A stretch of DNA of 64,000 nt from Pleodorina starrii. Its lineage: Eukaryota; Chlorophyta; Chlorophyceae; Chlamydomonadales; Volvocaceae. This document shows, in pieces, positions 25,129 to 35,886 of this stretch. The translations under genes and the position numbers were made by a program. The first letter of the stretch is position 1, and every line of letters begins with the position of its first letter. The stretch spans positions 156,001 through 220,000 of the forward strand of contig BRXU01000029.1 of assembly GCA_030267565.1 (NCBI GenBank), read 5' to 3'. The notes under the pieces were generated by a model. It saw only the letters and a list, made by a program, of their open reading frames with translations. It was not told where the DNA came from and ran no database searches.

Positions 25129-25685
25129 ACATTTCACCTCACACATCGACATATCCAGGTACGGCATACTATACTGTAAACTACCTACCTCGTTTCCCCT
25201 GCACACTACGTAGCTGCATCGGTGTAGGGCATCTGCGGATGGATGCATTGCTGTTGTGGTTGATTGTTGCCCTGAGGATCACATAATGAAGAGCAAGCAG
25301 AGCCAGCAGCAGGCCAGCTGGCCGTGCAGTGCAGTATACCGGTAGTAGAGATGAGCAGGGCAAAAGGGAAAGCATGCCCAGGCTAGCTAGACAGTGCACG
25401 TCACCCAGGCAGGAACGTGATGGCGCAGGCGGCTGGAGGCTGAGAAACCAGCAGCAGCCATGCATGTGGGTAGAAGCGGGGATATTATTGCTTCCATGTT
25501 GGTAATGATCCCCGGCGGGCAGCCCAGCCACACAGTTAGGTGCACGAATTATGCTGACAGCTGCTAGCTGCGTGTTTCCATGTCTCTTAGAGTCCGTGAC
25601 CTTATACTCCACTACGATTACGGTTATGGTATAGAGGATGACGCACTCGCTTATACTTGCGATTCCTGGACTCGTTTGATATAAC

Positions 25686-25759
25686 TGCTAACATCCAGAT
25701 TCGAACTGGAGACCTCCCGCTTACTAAACGGGTGCTCTATCCAACTGAGCTATGCCAGC
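25686..25759 (-). tRNA. tRNA-Thr(AGT) copy 41, extra acceptor G-U pair
   Basis: The acceptor 3' strand is TGTTAGC, giving two adjacent G-U pairs. The fold is kept. Confidence 0.8.
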
Positions 25760-26317
25760 ACATTCCACCTCACACATCGACATATCCAGGTACGGCATAC
25801 TATACTGTAAACTACCTACCTCGTTTCCCCTGCACACTACGTAGCTGCATCGGTGTAGGGCATCTGCGGATGGATGCATTGCTGTTGTGGTTGATTGTTG
25901 CCCTGAGGATCACATAATGAAGAGCAAGCAGAGCCAGCAGCAGGCCAGCTGGCCGTGCAGTGCAGTATACCGGCAGTAGAGATGAGCAGGGCAAAAGGGA
26001 AAGCATGCCCAGGCTAGCTAGACAGTGCACGTCACCCAGGCAGGAACGTGATGGCGCAGGCGGCTGGAGACTGAGAAACCAGCAGCAGCCATGCATGTGG
26101 GTAGAAGCGGGGATATTATTGCTTCCATGTTGGTAAATGATCCCCGGCGGGCAGCCCAGCCACACAGTTAGGTGCACGAATTATGCTGACAGCTGCTAGC
26201 TGCGTGTTTCCATGTCTCTTAGAGTCCGTGACCTTATACTCCACTGCGATTACGGTGATGGTATAGAGGATGACGCACTCGCTTCTACTTGCACTTCCTG
26301 GACTCGTTTGACATAAC

Positions 26318-26391
26318 TGCTGACATCCAGATTCGACCTGGAGATCTCCCGCTTACTAAACGGGTGCTCTATCCAACTGAGCTATGCCAGC
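26318..26391 (-). tRNA. tRNA-Thr(AGT) copy 42, G54 variant
   Basis: T loop GTCGAAT (T54 to G) and variable loop AGATC. Confidence 0.65.
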
Positions 26392-26949
26392 ACATTCCAC
26401 CTCACACATCGACATATCCACGTACGGCATACTATACTGTAAACTACCTACCTCGTTTCCCCTGCACACTACGTAGCTGCATCGGTGTAGGGCATCTGCG
26501 GATGGATGCATTGCTGTTGTGGTTGATTGTTGCCCTGAGAATCACATGATGAAGAAGAAGCAGAGCCAGCAGCACGCCAGCTGGCCGTGCAGTGCAGTAT
26601 ACCGGTAGTAGAGATGAGCAGGGCAAAAGGGAAAGCATGCCCAGGCTAGCTAGACAGTGCACGTCACCCAGGCAGGAACGTGATGGCGCAGGCGGCTGGA
26701 GACTGAGAAACCAGCAGCAGCCATGCATGTGGGTAAAAAGCGGGGATACTATTGCTTCCACGTTGGTAATGATCCCCGGCGGGCAGCCCAGCCACACAGT
26801 TAGGTGCACGAATTATGCTGACAGCTGCTAGCTGCGTGTTTCCATGTCTCTTAGAGTCCGTGACCTTATACTCCACTGCGATTACGGTGATGGTATAGAG
26901 GATGACGCACTGGCTTATACTTGCGATTCCTGGACTCGTTTGACATAAC

Positions 26950-27023
26950 TGCTGACATCCAGATTCGAACTGGAGACCTCCCGCTTACTGAACGGGTGCT
27001 CTATCCAACTGAGCTATGCCAGC
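26950..27023 (-). tRNA. tRNA-Thr(AGT) copy 43, U33-to-C variant
   Basis: The anticodon loop is TCAGTAA. The nearly universal U33, needed for the U-turn before the anticodon, is C. Everything else is consensus, so it would be transcribed but would decode poorly. Confidence 0.65.
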
Positions 27024-27581
27024 ACATTCCACCTCACACATCGACATATCCACGTACGGCATACTATACTGTAAACTACCTACCTCGTTTCCCCTGCACA
27101 CTACGTAGCTGCATCGGTGTAGGGCATCTGCGGATGGATGCATTGCTGTTGTGGTTGATTGTTGCCCTGAGAATCACATGATGAAGAAGAAGCAGAGCCA
27201 GCAGCACGCCAGCTGGCCGTGCAGTGCAGTATACCGGTAGTAGAGATGAGCAGGGCAAAAGGGAAAGCATGCCCAGGCTAGCTAGACAGTGCACGTCACC
27301 CAGGCAGGAACGTGATGGCGCAGGCGGCTGGAGACTGAGAAACCAGCAGCAGCCATGCATGTGGGTAAAAAGCGGGGATACTATTGCTTCCACGTTGGTA
27401 ATGATCCCCGGCGGGCAGCCCAGCCACACAGTTAGGTGCACGAATTATGCTGACAGCTGCTAGCTGCGTGTTTCCATGTCTCTTAGAGTCCGTGACCTTA
27501 TACTCCACTGCGATTACGGTGATGGTATAGAGGATGACGCACTCGCTTCTACTTGCACTTCCTGGACTCGTTTGACATAAC

Positions 27582-27655
27582 TGCTGACATCCAGATTCGA
27601 ACTGGAGACCTCCCGCTTACTAAACGGGTGCTCTATCCAACTGAGCTATGCCAGC
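27582..27655 (-). tRNA. tRNA-Thr(AGT) copy 44, consensus
   Basis: Consensus tRNA in a 632-bp unit. Confidence 0.9.
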
Positions 27656-28213
27656 ACATTCCACCTCACACATCGACATATCCACGTACGGCATACTATA
27701 CTGTAAACTACCTACCTCGTTTCCCCTGCACACTACGTAGCTGCATCGGTGTAGGGCATCTGCGGATGGATGCATTGCTGTTGTGGTTGATTGTTGCCCT
27801 GAGGATCACATAATGAAGAGCAAGCAGAGCCAGCAGCACGCCAGCTGGCCGTGCAGTGCAGTATACCGGCAGTAGAGATGAGCAGGGCAAAAGGGAAAGC
27901 ATGCCCAGGCTAGCTAGACAGTGCACGTCACCCAGGCAGGAACGTGATGGCGCAGGCGGCTGGAGACTGAGAAACCAGCAGCAGCCATGCATGTGGGTAA
28001 AAAGCGGGGATACTATTGCTTCCACGTTGGTAATGATCCCCGGCGGGCAGCCCAGCCACACAGTTAGGTGCACGAATTATGCTGACAGCTGCTAGCTGCG
28101 TGTTTCCATGTCTATTAGAGTCCGTGACCTTATACTCCACTGCGATTACGGTGATGGTATAGAGGATGACGCACTCGCTTATACTTGCACTTCCTGGACT
28201 CGTTTGATATAAC

Positions 28214-28287
28214 TGCTGACATCCAGATTCGAACTGGAGATCTCCCGCTTACTAAACGGGTGCTCTATCCAACTGAGCTATGCCAGC
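28214..28287 (-). tRNA. tRNA-Thr(AGT) copy 45, variable-loop variant
   Basis: Variable loop AGATC, as in copies 31 and 42; the stems are intact. Confidence 0.85.
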
Positions 28288-28845
28288 ACATTCCACCTCA
28301 CACATCGACATATCCAGGTACGGCATACTATACTGTAAACTACCTACCTCGTTTCCCCTGCACACTACGTAGCTGCATCGGTGTAGGGCATCTGCGGATG
28401 GATGCATTGCTGTTGTGGTTGATTGTTGCCCTGAGGATCACATAATGAAGAGCAAGCAGAGCCAGCAGCAGGCCAGCTGGCCGTGCAGTGCAGTATACCG
28501 GTAGTAGAGATGAGCAGGGCAAAAGGGAAAGCATGCCCAGGCTAGCTAGACAGTGCACGTCACCCAGGCAGGAACGTGATGGCGCAGGCGGCTGGAGACT
28601 GAGAAACCAGCAGCAGCCATGCATGTGGGTAAAAAGCGGGGATACTATTGCTTCCACGTTGGTAATGATCCCCGGCGGGCAGCCCAGCCACACAGTTAGG
28701 TGCACGAATTATGCTGACAGCTGCTAGCTGCGTGTTTCCATGTCTCTTAGAGTCCGTGACCTTATACTCCACTGCGATTACGGTGATGGTATAGAGGATG
28801 ACACAATCGCTTATACTTGCGCTTCCTGGACTCGTTTGACATATC

Positions 28846-28919
28846 TGCTGACATCCAGATTCGAACTGTAGACCTCCCGCTTACTAAACGGGTGCTCTAT
28901 CCAACTGTGCTATGCCAGC
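28846..28919 (-). pseudogene. tRNA-Thr(AGT) copy 46, two broken stems
   Basis: The D stem GCAC/GAGC has an A-A clash and the T stem TACAG/CTGGA has an A-G clash. Probably a pseudogene. Confidence 0.7.
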
Positions 28920-29476
28920 ACGTTCCACCTCACACATCGACATATCCACGTACGGCATACTATACTGTAAACTACCTACCTCGTTTCCCCTGCACACTAC
29001 GTAGCTGCATCGGTGTAGGGCATCTGCGGATGGATGCATTGCTGTTGTGGTTGATTGTTGCCCTGAGGATCACATAATGAAGAAGAAGCAGAGCCAGCAG
29101 CAGGTCAGCTGGCCGTGCAGTGCAGTATACCGGTAGTAGAGATGAGCCGGGCAAAAGGGAAAGCATGCCCAGGCTAGCTAGACAGTGCACGTCACCCAGG
29201 CAGGAACGTGATGGCGCAGGCGGCTGGAGACTGAGAAACCAGCAGCAGCCATGCATGTGGGTAAAAGCGGGGATATTATTGCTTCCATGTTGGTAATGAT
29301 CCCCGGCGGGCAGCCCAGCCACACAGTTAGGTGCACGAATTATGCTGACAGCTGCTAGCTGCGTGTTGCCATGTCTCTTAGTGTCCGTGACCTTATACTC
29401 CACTACGATTACGGTGATGGTATAGAGGATGACACAATCGCTTATACTTGCGCTTCCTGGACTCGTTTAACATATC

Positions 29477-29550
29477 TGCTGACATCCAGATTCGAACTGG
29501 AGACCTCCCGCTTACTAAACGGGTGCTCTATCCAACTGAGCTATGCCAGC
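29477..29550 (-). tRNA. tRNA-Thr(AGT) copy 47, consensus
   Basis: Consensus tRNA; the 5' flank begins ACGTTCCACC. Confidence 0.9.
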
Positions 29551-30107
29551 ACGTTCCACCTCACACATCGACATATCCACGTACGGCATACTATACTGTA
29601 AACTACCTACCTCGTTTCCCCTGCACACTACGTAGCTGCATCGGTGTAGGGCATCTGCGGATGGATGCATTGCTGTTGTGGTTGATTGTTGCCCTGAGGA
29701 TCACATGATGAAGAAGAAGCAGAGCCAGCAGCAGGTCAGCTGGCCGTGCAGTGCAGTATACCGGTAGTAGAGATGAGCAGGGCAAAAGGGAAAGCATGCC
29801 CAGGCTAGCTAGACAGTGCACGTCACCCAGGCAGGAACGTGATGGCGCAGGCGGCTGGAGGCTGAGAAACCAGCAGCAGCCATGCATGTGGGTAAAAGCG
29901 GGGATATTATTGCTTCCATGTTGGTAATGATCCCCGGCGGGCAGCCCAGCCACACAGTTAGGTGCACGAATTATGCTGACAGCTGCTAGCTGCGTGTTGC
30001 CATGTCTCTTAGTGTCCGTGACCTTATACTCCACTACGATTACGGTGATGGTATAGAGGATGACACAATCGCTTATACTTGCGCTTCCTGGACTCGTATA
30101 ACATATC

Positions 30108-30181
30108 TGCTGACATTCAGATTCGAACTGGAGACCTCCCGCTTACTAAACGGGTGCTCTATCCAACTGAGCTATGCCAGC
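30108..30181 (-). tRNA. tRNA-Thr(AGT) copy 48, T-stem mismatch
   Basis: T stem TCCAG/CTGAA with a C-A mismatch. Last copy before the retrotransposon, whose junction lies about 407 bp upstream of this tRNA 5' end. Confidence 0.7.
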
Positions 30182-30587
30182 ACGTTCCACCTCACACATC
30201 GACATATCCACGTACGGCATACTATACTGTAAACTACCTACCTCGTTTCCCCTGCACACTACGTAGCTGCATCGGTGTAGGGCATCTGCGGATGGATGCA
30301 TTGCTGTTGTGGTTGATTGTTGCCCTGAGGATCACATGATGAAGAAGAAGCAGAGCCAGCAGCAGGTCAGCTGGCCGTGCAGTGCAGTATACCGGTAGTA
30401 GAGATGAGCAGGGCAAAAGGGAAAGCATGCCCAGGCTAGCTAGACAGTGCACGTCACCCAGGCAGGAACGTGATGGCGCAGGCGGCTGGAGGCTGAGAAA
30501 CCAGCAGCAGCCATGCATGTGGGTAAAAGCGGGGATATTATTGCTTCCATGTTGGTAATGATCCCCGGCGGGCAGCCCAGCCACACA

Positions 30588-30638
30588 GTTTGGTACTCTA
30601 TCGGCTGACTTCCGCTAAAGCTGCTGAGTCAACCAAAC
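30588..30638. repeat. DIRS-like element 3' terminal repeat
   Basis: GTTTGGTAC, a short spacer and GGCTGACT match in inverted orientation the block at 35887-35914. The terminus also folds on itself: GTTTGGTACTC at the edge is complementary to GAGTCAACCAAAC near 30625-30638. Confidence 0.7.
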
Positions 30639-30740
30639 AGGGCACGAAAAGTGGCCTGACGACGGACCATTTACACTGCAGACCGAAGAGAGAAAAAAGG
30701 AGGAGACACGGTTCTCAAGAAGAGATTTCGGCCTCCCACC

Positions 30741-31840
30741 TCAGTGCTGGCCCATGCGGCGCGTCAGGCCGATTGCGCCATCCACCGTCCTCCGGTTGTA
30801 GAGCGCCACCATGCCCGGGGACAGCCACCGTCCGTGCGCTATGCGAAGCTCGGCAGGGACGCCGCAGTTCGCGGCGGCGCTGTTGCCGCCGATGCGCATG
30901 GAGTGTGGCGTTATGCGCTTGGTGATGCCCGCCGCCGCGCACAACTCCGCCAGGCGCGTCCGGAAAGCGCCATACGCCATGCTCCAAACGGGCTTGTCCG
31001 CGGACCCGACTACCTTTTGCAAGCGACCGCCCGTGGCGGTGTGTTGCACGGTGCGCAGTAGCGGCCCTACGTCCTCCTCTGGGTGCCGCGGCTCCCGGCG
31101 GTAGCCACCCTCCTGCAGCAGGCGGCCGACCAGGCCGACGGGGCAAGCCGGCCCATCCACGCGGCCCACGACCAGCCAGGCACCCTTCCAGAGCTGGTCG
31201 GTCTTCGACCTGGGAATGAACACTTCCAGGTGGGAGTCGGTTATCACCAGGAGGTCGCGATGCACGCAGACCTCCGCCAGCTCGTCAAAGCGCAGGAAAC
31301 CGAAAAACATGAGCGAGACGGCTGCGCACATCATGAGGTCGCGCAGAGGCGCTCCCGCCTTTGCGAAAACCCGTGCCAGCTTCCTAAGGTCGGCTCCCGT
31401 GAGGGCGTCCCGCGCGACGGGCTGGGGGACCAACTTTTTCGCGGCCAACTTGCGCACGGTCTGGCAGATGGGGTGAGAGGTCGGGGAGGTCGCCCCCGTG
31501 GCCGTGAAATGATGGTGGATGGCCGCGCTCGCTTGCCGCACCCGACCCTCACCGACCCCGTCGGCGGCCGCCGCCTTGTAGACCGTGAATAGGTAAAGTC
31601 CGACCACTGCCGCTGGGACATCGAAGACGGTCCCCGGCAGCTGATGGACGCGCCACCATGCAACGAAGGCGCGCCACTGAGGAACGTACAAGGCTGCCGA
31701 CTTCGGCGCCAAGACACCCGCCGCCTCCCGGACGAAGTCGCCGGCGAGAGTTTTCAGATCCTCGTTAGCGGTTGGGCGCAAAGGGCCAAGCAGCGCGTCA
31801 GCCCTCAGTTGCGCCTCTGCGAGTTTGGAGCGGCAGAATC
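30741..31840 (-). CDS. Tyrosine recombinase of the DIRS-like element
   Basis: This enzyme inserts the circular cDNA into the genome by strand exchange. The open frame runs from a stop near 31840 to TGA at 30741, giving roughly 350-365 residues. Visible catalytic features are an Arg in GFLRFDEL, a Lys candidate in RSKTDQ, the H-x-x-R box HSMRIGG, HGRW, and the nucleophile Tyr in VALYNRR near the C-terminus. No ATG is found in frame before the middle of the protein (DLMMCAA). The frame overlaps the 3' end of the RT ORF by about 35 nt in another phase, so expression by frameshift, reinitiation or splicing is likely. The DIRS family assignment follows from its neighbours. Confidence 0.88.
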
Positions 31841-34138
31841 AGTGGGGACGTAGCAGCGGCGGGGCGACTCAGTGGTGAAATCGACAAGAAGGGCCATCAC
31901 AAGCCAGGACTTAGTGCCCTTTGGCAGCACCCTTTCCCCGGGGACCAGTGCTTGATCCGCCCGACCCAGCAGGCGCACGTCGTGCACGAAAGTGCGGAAA
32001 GTGCGTCCATCGGGGGTGAGGAAGGGCCACCAATCCTTGGTGGGCCAGACAGGCGCAACAAGGCACAGCCTGGCCTTGCATGCCTGCGCATGGCGCAGGA
32101 CCCTCAGTAGCAGGGCGAAAGGCGGGTTAGCCCAGCAGCTACGACCCCAACGGAACCTGAACGCGTCGATCCCTGCCGTATCTGGTGTGAAGAACCGGGA
32201 ATAGTAGGTCGGCAGGTGGCGGTTGGTCTCGGACGCGAAGAGATCGATGTCGAACGGCCCCCAACGGCGGCTGAGGTCCTTGAAGATTGACGGCGCTACG
32301 CTCCAGTCGTCCGGCTCGTACATCTTGGAGATGTAGTCTGCCAGCTGGTTCTGCTCCCGCGGTCGCCATTCCGCGTCCAGCCGAACATCGCGCTCGACGC
32401 ACCACCACAGCAGCTTGTACGCGACTTCGTAGCATGCGTCCGCCTTCGCCGCGCCCTTGTTGATGATGTTGGCGGAATTTAGGTTGTCAGTGATGACGCG
32501 GACGGTGCGACCGGCCAAGCCTGCGGGTTTGTCGAAGGACTTGAGCGCGTTAAGGACAGCGCGCAGCTCCTGTGGTGTGGAGGCAAAAGCCCTTGTCCGA
32601 GTGTCCCAGCCTCCGCAGGCCACAGCCAGCTGGCCATCTAGCACGGTCCAAGCGCCCCAGCCGCCCAAAGATGTCGCCGAGCGGCCGGCGGCGTCGCAGT
32701 GGATGATCGAGTAAACTTCTGTCGGCGCCCAGAGCTTGCGCCTTCCGTTGAAGTGGTCAAAATAAGTCCGCCAGAACTCCAAGTCAGCGCGGGCTTCTTC
32801 TGTGAGCGAGAGATGGGAGCTCCAGGAGCGGCGTTCCTCAATTAGCAAACCAAGGCCCCTGGTACGCAAGCGTGCCCAGGGGCCAAAAGCCCAGCTCATG
32901 GCAAGGATCTGGCCTTTAATCGATGCCAGGGCGCGCGCTGGCAAGCGGCGGGCGGCCAGGGCTCTGCTGATCGCGTCAAGCACTCGCACACGCTTGTCGT
33001 CCGGAACGATGAACACACCCTCCTTGGTGTCGAGGAGCATACCGAGGTAGCGGAAAACCTGAGCTGGCCGCCCTAGCATGGATTTTTCCCGGTTCACTAC
33101 GAAACCGAGCTTCTCCAGCTGCGATAGCACCGCTTCGCGCCGCGTAACCAACCGGTCGGGGTCTTGGTCGGCGTGGAACTGATCGTCGATGTAGCCGCTG
33201 CAACGCCAGCCTTGGCTGCGCCAGCCGCGCATCACCGCACGCATGAGCTTCGTGAAAGCCCAGCAGGCACTCGCGATCCCGAATGGCAGCTGGGTGAACA
33301 CGTAGAACCGGCCTCGCCAGCAGAAGCCCAGGTACTTCCAGCAGTCGGGCCGAATGTCCATGTGGTGGTAGCCGCTCTTAAGGTCAACGGTGAAGACGTA
33401 GTCGTCTGGCAGCAAATAACCTGGCGCCGCCTTCAGGTCTTCGTATCGGAACTCCGGAACATGGAGGTACTTGTTGACGGGCCTCCCGTCGAAGATAAGT
33501 CGCTTCTTCTTGCCGCCCTGCTGCTCAACCACGCCTAGTGGGCAAACTATGTAGGGGGCGGACTTGACTTCCAGAACCGAGTGGGCCGCCAACAGATCCG
33601 CAACGGCCTGGTCGACGAAATCGGCGTGCTCGGATGTGGATGCATGGTTGTTGCTGAAAGAAGGCGGCGGCGGCTGGCCGCCCTCCCACGAGAGCGGGAA
33701 ACCGTCGGTGATCCAGCTCAGCACCAAGGGGTTGTCTACCCAGGCATGCCACTCCTGAGCTCGCAATTTGAGCCTACCCCTCATCACCGGCTTCTCAAGT
33801 TGCGGAAGATCAGGCTGGCGGCAGGCAAACTCCCCTGGTCCTTCGAAAGGCGTGTCATCTCCCTCGCGCATTTCCGCACCTTCGTCGGTCGGCTGAGGCG
33901 GTACCACCTCCTTGCGATGCCGGGTGCGAGGCGCCTGGTCCGGTGCCCGCGCGGTCTGGGACAGCAGACCGTCGCCAGATGCGACCGCGCGGCGCTTAGC
34001 CGCCTGCGGTTCGTCCGCCCGTCGCTGTCGTGCGAGGTCCTTGCCAAACTCTCGCTCGACCCGCTCGTTGTCCTTGCGAATATCCCTGGTCACCTTCTTG
34101 CCGAAAAACTTGTTTAAGACGCACGTCAGTCGGCCCAT
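31805..34138 (-). CDS. RT / RNase H / DAM-like methyltransferase polyprotein of the DIRS-like element
   Basis: About 777 residues from the ATG at 34138; an open stretch extends upstream to 34258 but has no ATG. RT: a PLGVVEQQGGKKKRLIFDGR entry, TVDLKSGYHHMDI, QLPFGIASACWAFTK, the catalytic YIDD in RCSGYIDDQFHAD, and FRYLGMLLD. RNase H follows: HCDAAGRSA, TPQELRAVLNAL, VITDNLNSANII and REQNQLADY supply the D-E-D-D residues. The C-terminal part holds PFDIDLFASETNRH and CWANPPFALLLRVL, the NPPF box of the DAM-type methyltransferase-like domain found in DIRS but absent from Ngaro elements. It copies element RNA into DNA. No frame break was seen. Confidence 0.93.
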   Translation of the reverse strand: MGRLTCVLNKFFGKKVTRDIRKDNERVEREFGKDLARQRRADEPQAAKRRAVASGDGLLSQTARAPDQAPRTRHRKEVVPPQPTDEGAEMREGDDTPFEGPGEFACRQPDLPQLEKPVMRGRLKLRAQEWHAWVDNPLVLSWITDGFPLSWEGGQPPPPSFSNNHASTSEHADFVDQAVADLLAAHSVLEVKSAPYIVCPLGVVEQQGGKKKRLIFDGRPVNKYLHVPEFRYEDLKAAPGYLLPDDYVFTVDLKSGYHHMDIRPDCWKYLGFCWRGRFYVFTQLPFGIASACWAFTKLMRAVMRGWRSQGWRCSGYIDDQFHADQDPDRLVTRREAVLSQLEKLGFVVNREKSMLGRPAQVFRYLGMLLDTKEGVFIVPDDKRVRVLDAISRALAARRLPARALASIKGQILAMSWAFGPWARLRTRGLGLLIEERRSWSSHLSLTEEARADLEFWRTYFDHFNGRRKLWAPTEVYSIIHCDAAGRSATSLGGWGAWTVLDGQLAVACGGWDTRTRAFASTPQELRAVLNALKSFDKPAGLAGRTVRVITDNLNSANIINKGAAKADACYEVAYKLLWWCVERDVRLDAEWRPREQNQLADYISKMYEPDDWSVAPSIFKDLSRRWGPFDIDLFASETNRHLPTYYSRFFTPDTAGIDAFRFRWGRSCWANPPFALLLRVLRHAQACKARLCLVAPVWPTKDWWPFLTPDGRTFRTFVHDVRLLGRADQALVPGERVLPKGTKSWLVMALLVDFTTESPRRCYVPTDSAAPNSQRRN

Positions 34139-34861
34139 GGTCACTGGAAGCCTTTGCCGGAAGAAAGGATGGGGAGGGGCGGGGGCGGCATATAGAAGGC
34201 TTTTAAGCAAAAGCGCAGGGAGATGGGCGGCTACATGAAGCGCGGCGAGCAGCTGCAAAAAAGCGCGCTATGCCTAACACCTAAAGCCGAAAAAAAAGGT
34301 GAGGCTGCTTCATGGAGCGGATAGTGGCCAAAACCGCGCGCGCGCGCGGTGGCTGCCGGGTGCCGGAGTGGCAACGACAGTGCGCGGGACATGGCGCGAG
34401 GCGAGGAGGCATGGAAGCCAGCTTAAAAACAGAACACGCCCCCCCCGGCGGACGTCTCGCTTGCGAGCGTGGTCAACGAAGAGACAGTCAAACGGCCGCG
34501 CGGTAATAAGACCCCAAAGCAGCGCGATCCTTCTCCGAGCCGGCACCCTTGCAGACGAAAGACATGCTGTTCAGCCGGCGGTGCTCGCGGGCGCGCAAAA
34601 AAGTTCCATGCCAGTCCATGCGCTCGCGGGCGCGGCGCGCGTGCACAAAGCGCGGTGTCGGTCGCACACGGGCGACAGAGCTGCCGTACGCGGACAGGCC
34701 AGCTCCTGAAGGCGAAAAAAGACACCACGGCAGACGGTGGTCAACAGCGATTGCCAACGACAGGCGAAGAAAAAGTCAGGATGCGCTCCACTGCCGCGTC
34801 AAAACTTCCGTGCGGGAAATAACAACTAGCCATCAGCTCAGAACGATCGCTGTACATGGAC
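34139..34861. other. Spacer between gag-like and RT genes of the DIRS-like element
   Basis: About 720 bp without a convincing gene. It contains a (CG)n tract near 34336 and GC-rich hairpin-prone sequence. DIRS elements carry an internal complementary region somewhere in the element; no clear match to the termini was found here by eye. Confidence 0.4.
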
Positions 34862-35737
34862 TTAGCGCCGGGGGTGGTCATCGTAGCGCGCGCCGCGCTT
34901 GTAGTCGTCGCGCTTATAGTCCCGCTCCCGCGAGTCGTCGTGCACCCGCTTGCGGCCACGGTCGCCGCGCCCACCGCGGCGGTTGCCGCCACCGCCGCCG
35001 TTGCGGCCGCCCTCGTTGCGCACGGCCTCGTAGACGGCGTTCGCGGCGGTCGCGTTGTACGCCACTGCGTCCGGCTCCAGTAGGCAGTCCATGAGTCTGC
35101 TGTTCGCGTATTTCAACATCGCGTTAAGGCAGCAGCCCGGGCGAGGCCCAAGGTTCTCCGCCGCGTCGAGGCAGATGCTGGCCACGGCCAAAGCGGTCTT
35201 GATGTAGTGCACTGCCTTGCGCATGTCGCAGGCGTCAAGTGCCTGCAGAACGTTCTTCATAAGGAGCTTGTGAGTCTTGTAAAACTGCTTGTGGCCCTCC
35301 AGCGCGGTGCTGGGGGTCATGCAGACGGCAGCACTCAGCACGGGGTCGATCTCCCCGGACGCGAGGCAGTCCTTGGTATTTCCCTTGGCCTTGCTCTTCT
35401 TCTCCTGCTTGTCTATGATCGATGTGATCAACTGGACGAGCATCTCCTTGTTAGCCGCATCCTCAGAGTCCGACACCTCGATGGCGCCATCTTGCTGAGC
35501 GCGGCTCTTGCTCCGCTGTGCGCCTGCGTCCTTCTGGAGCTGCCGGCGCTGCTTCGGGACTTGCCGCTGTTGCTGCTGCTGCTGTTTGCGTTCCGCGCTA
35601 CGCGAGCCGCCACCCTCGGCGGGATCGCGGCCTGCGCCCGGGCCCGAGCCCGATCCGGAGCCCTCACCTTCGGACCTCTGAGCCCTAGGGATTGGCTTCG
35701 GGACAATGGGCTGCTTGTTCTTGTTTTTCCTAGTCAT
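34862..35737 (-). CDS. Gag-like protein of the DIRS-like element
   Basis: 291 residues from the ATG at 35737 (MTRKNKNKQ); the open frame reaches 35812, but only through a GTG. It begins with a basic Lys/Asn segment, then a Gly/Ser/Gln-rich disordered part with a polyQ run, then an acidic SDSEDAANKEM patch. A helical middle follows (residues roughly 110-235), and the tail is very basic and Gly/Arg/Asp-rich (GGRNGGGGGNRRGGRGDRG). The RGG-like tail suits RNA binding. No zinc knuckle is present. The function as particle protein is inferred from position, first ORF before RT in the same strand. Confidence 0.75.
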   Translation of the reverse strand: MTRKNKNKQPIVPKPIPRAQRSEGEGSGSGSGPGAGRDPAEGGGSRSAERKQQQQQQRQVPKQRRQLQKDAGAQRSKSRAQQDGAIEVSDSEDAANKEMLVQLITSIIDKQEKKSKAKGNTKDCLASGEIDPVLSAAVCMTPSTALEGHKQFYKTHKLLMKNVLQALDACDMRKAVHYIKTALAVASICLDAAENLGPRPGCCLNAMLKYANSRLMDCLLEPDAVAYNATAANAVYEAVRNEGGRNGGGGGNRRGGRGDRGRKRVHDDSRERDYKRDDYKRGARYDDHPRR

Positions 35738-35886
35738 GATGGAGGGAATGGAGAACTCGGAATAACCTAGGGAACTCGAAAATGTCTTGAGGTAAGGCTT
35801 GAAAGTGGTCACTCACAGCGAAGTGAGTGCTCTCTACTGTGAAAGGCAGAATGCCTGAACAGGAGAGAATGCGAACCATATAGCTT

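Larger units (their letters stand above)
1293..30590 (-). repeat. Tandem array of 48 tRNA-Thr(AGT) units, left block
   Basis: Forty-eight head-to-tail units each carry one 74-nt tRNA on the minus strand. Unit length is mostly 631 bp (632 where an A4 run became A5) or 554 bp. The short form lacks about 77 bp between the shared GCTGCGTGTT and GACTCGTTTGACAT segments and has a TTGCCATNAGTTGCCATGA junction instead. The spacer is nearly invariant between units. It contains a 12-bp palindrome GGCCAGCTGGCC in one variant and repeated GCTAGCTAG-like words. The first unit starts abruptly at about 1293, lacking four bases of the usual unit start. No protein gene is supported in the spacer. All copies are collinear, so unequal exchange is the likely origin. 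Confidence 0.95.

Noticed and set aside
2120..30584. Minus-strand open frames of 116-143 residues in nearly every array unit
   Set aside because: They exist because the spacer is repeated. An A4-to-A5 change shifts the N-terminal part in many units and a point change stops it in another, so no coding constraint is visible. No domain is recognised.
30590..34200. Plus-strand open frames of 100-180 residues within the retrotransposon
   Set aside because: They are shadows of the GC-rich minus-strand RT and recombinase genes and carry no motifs of their own.
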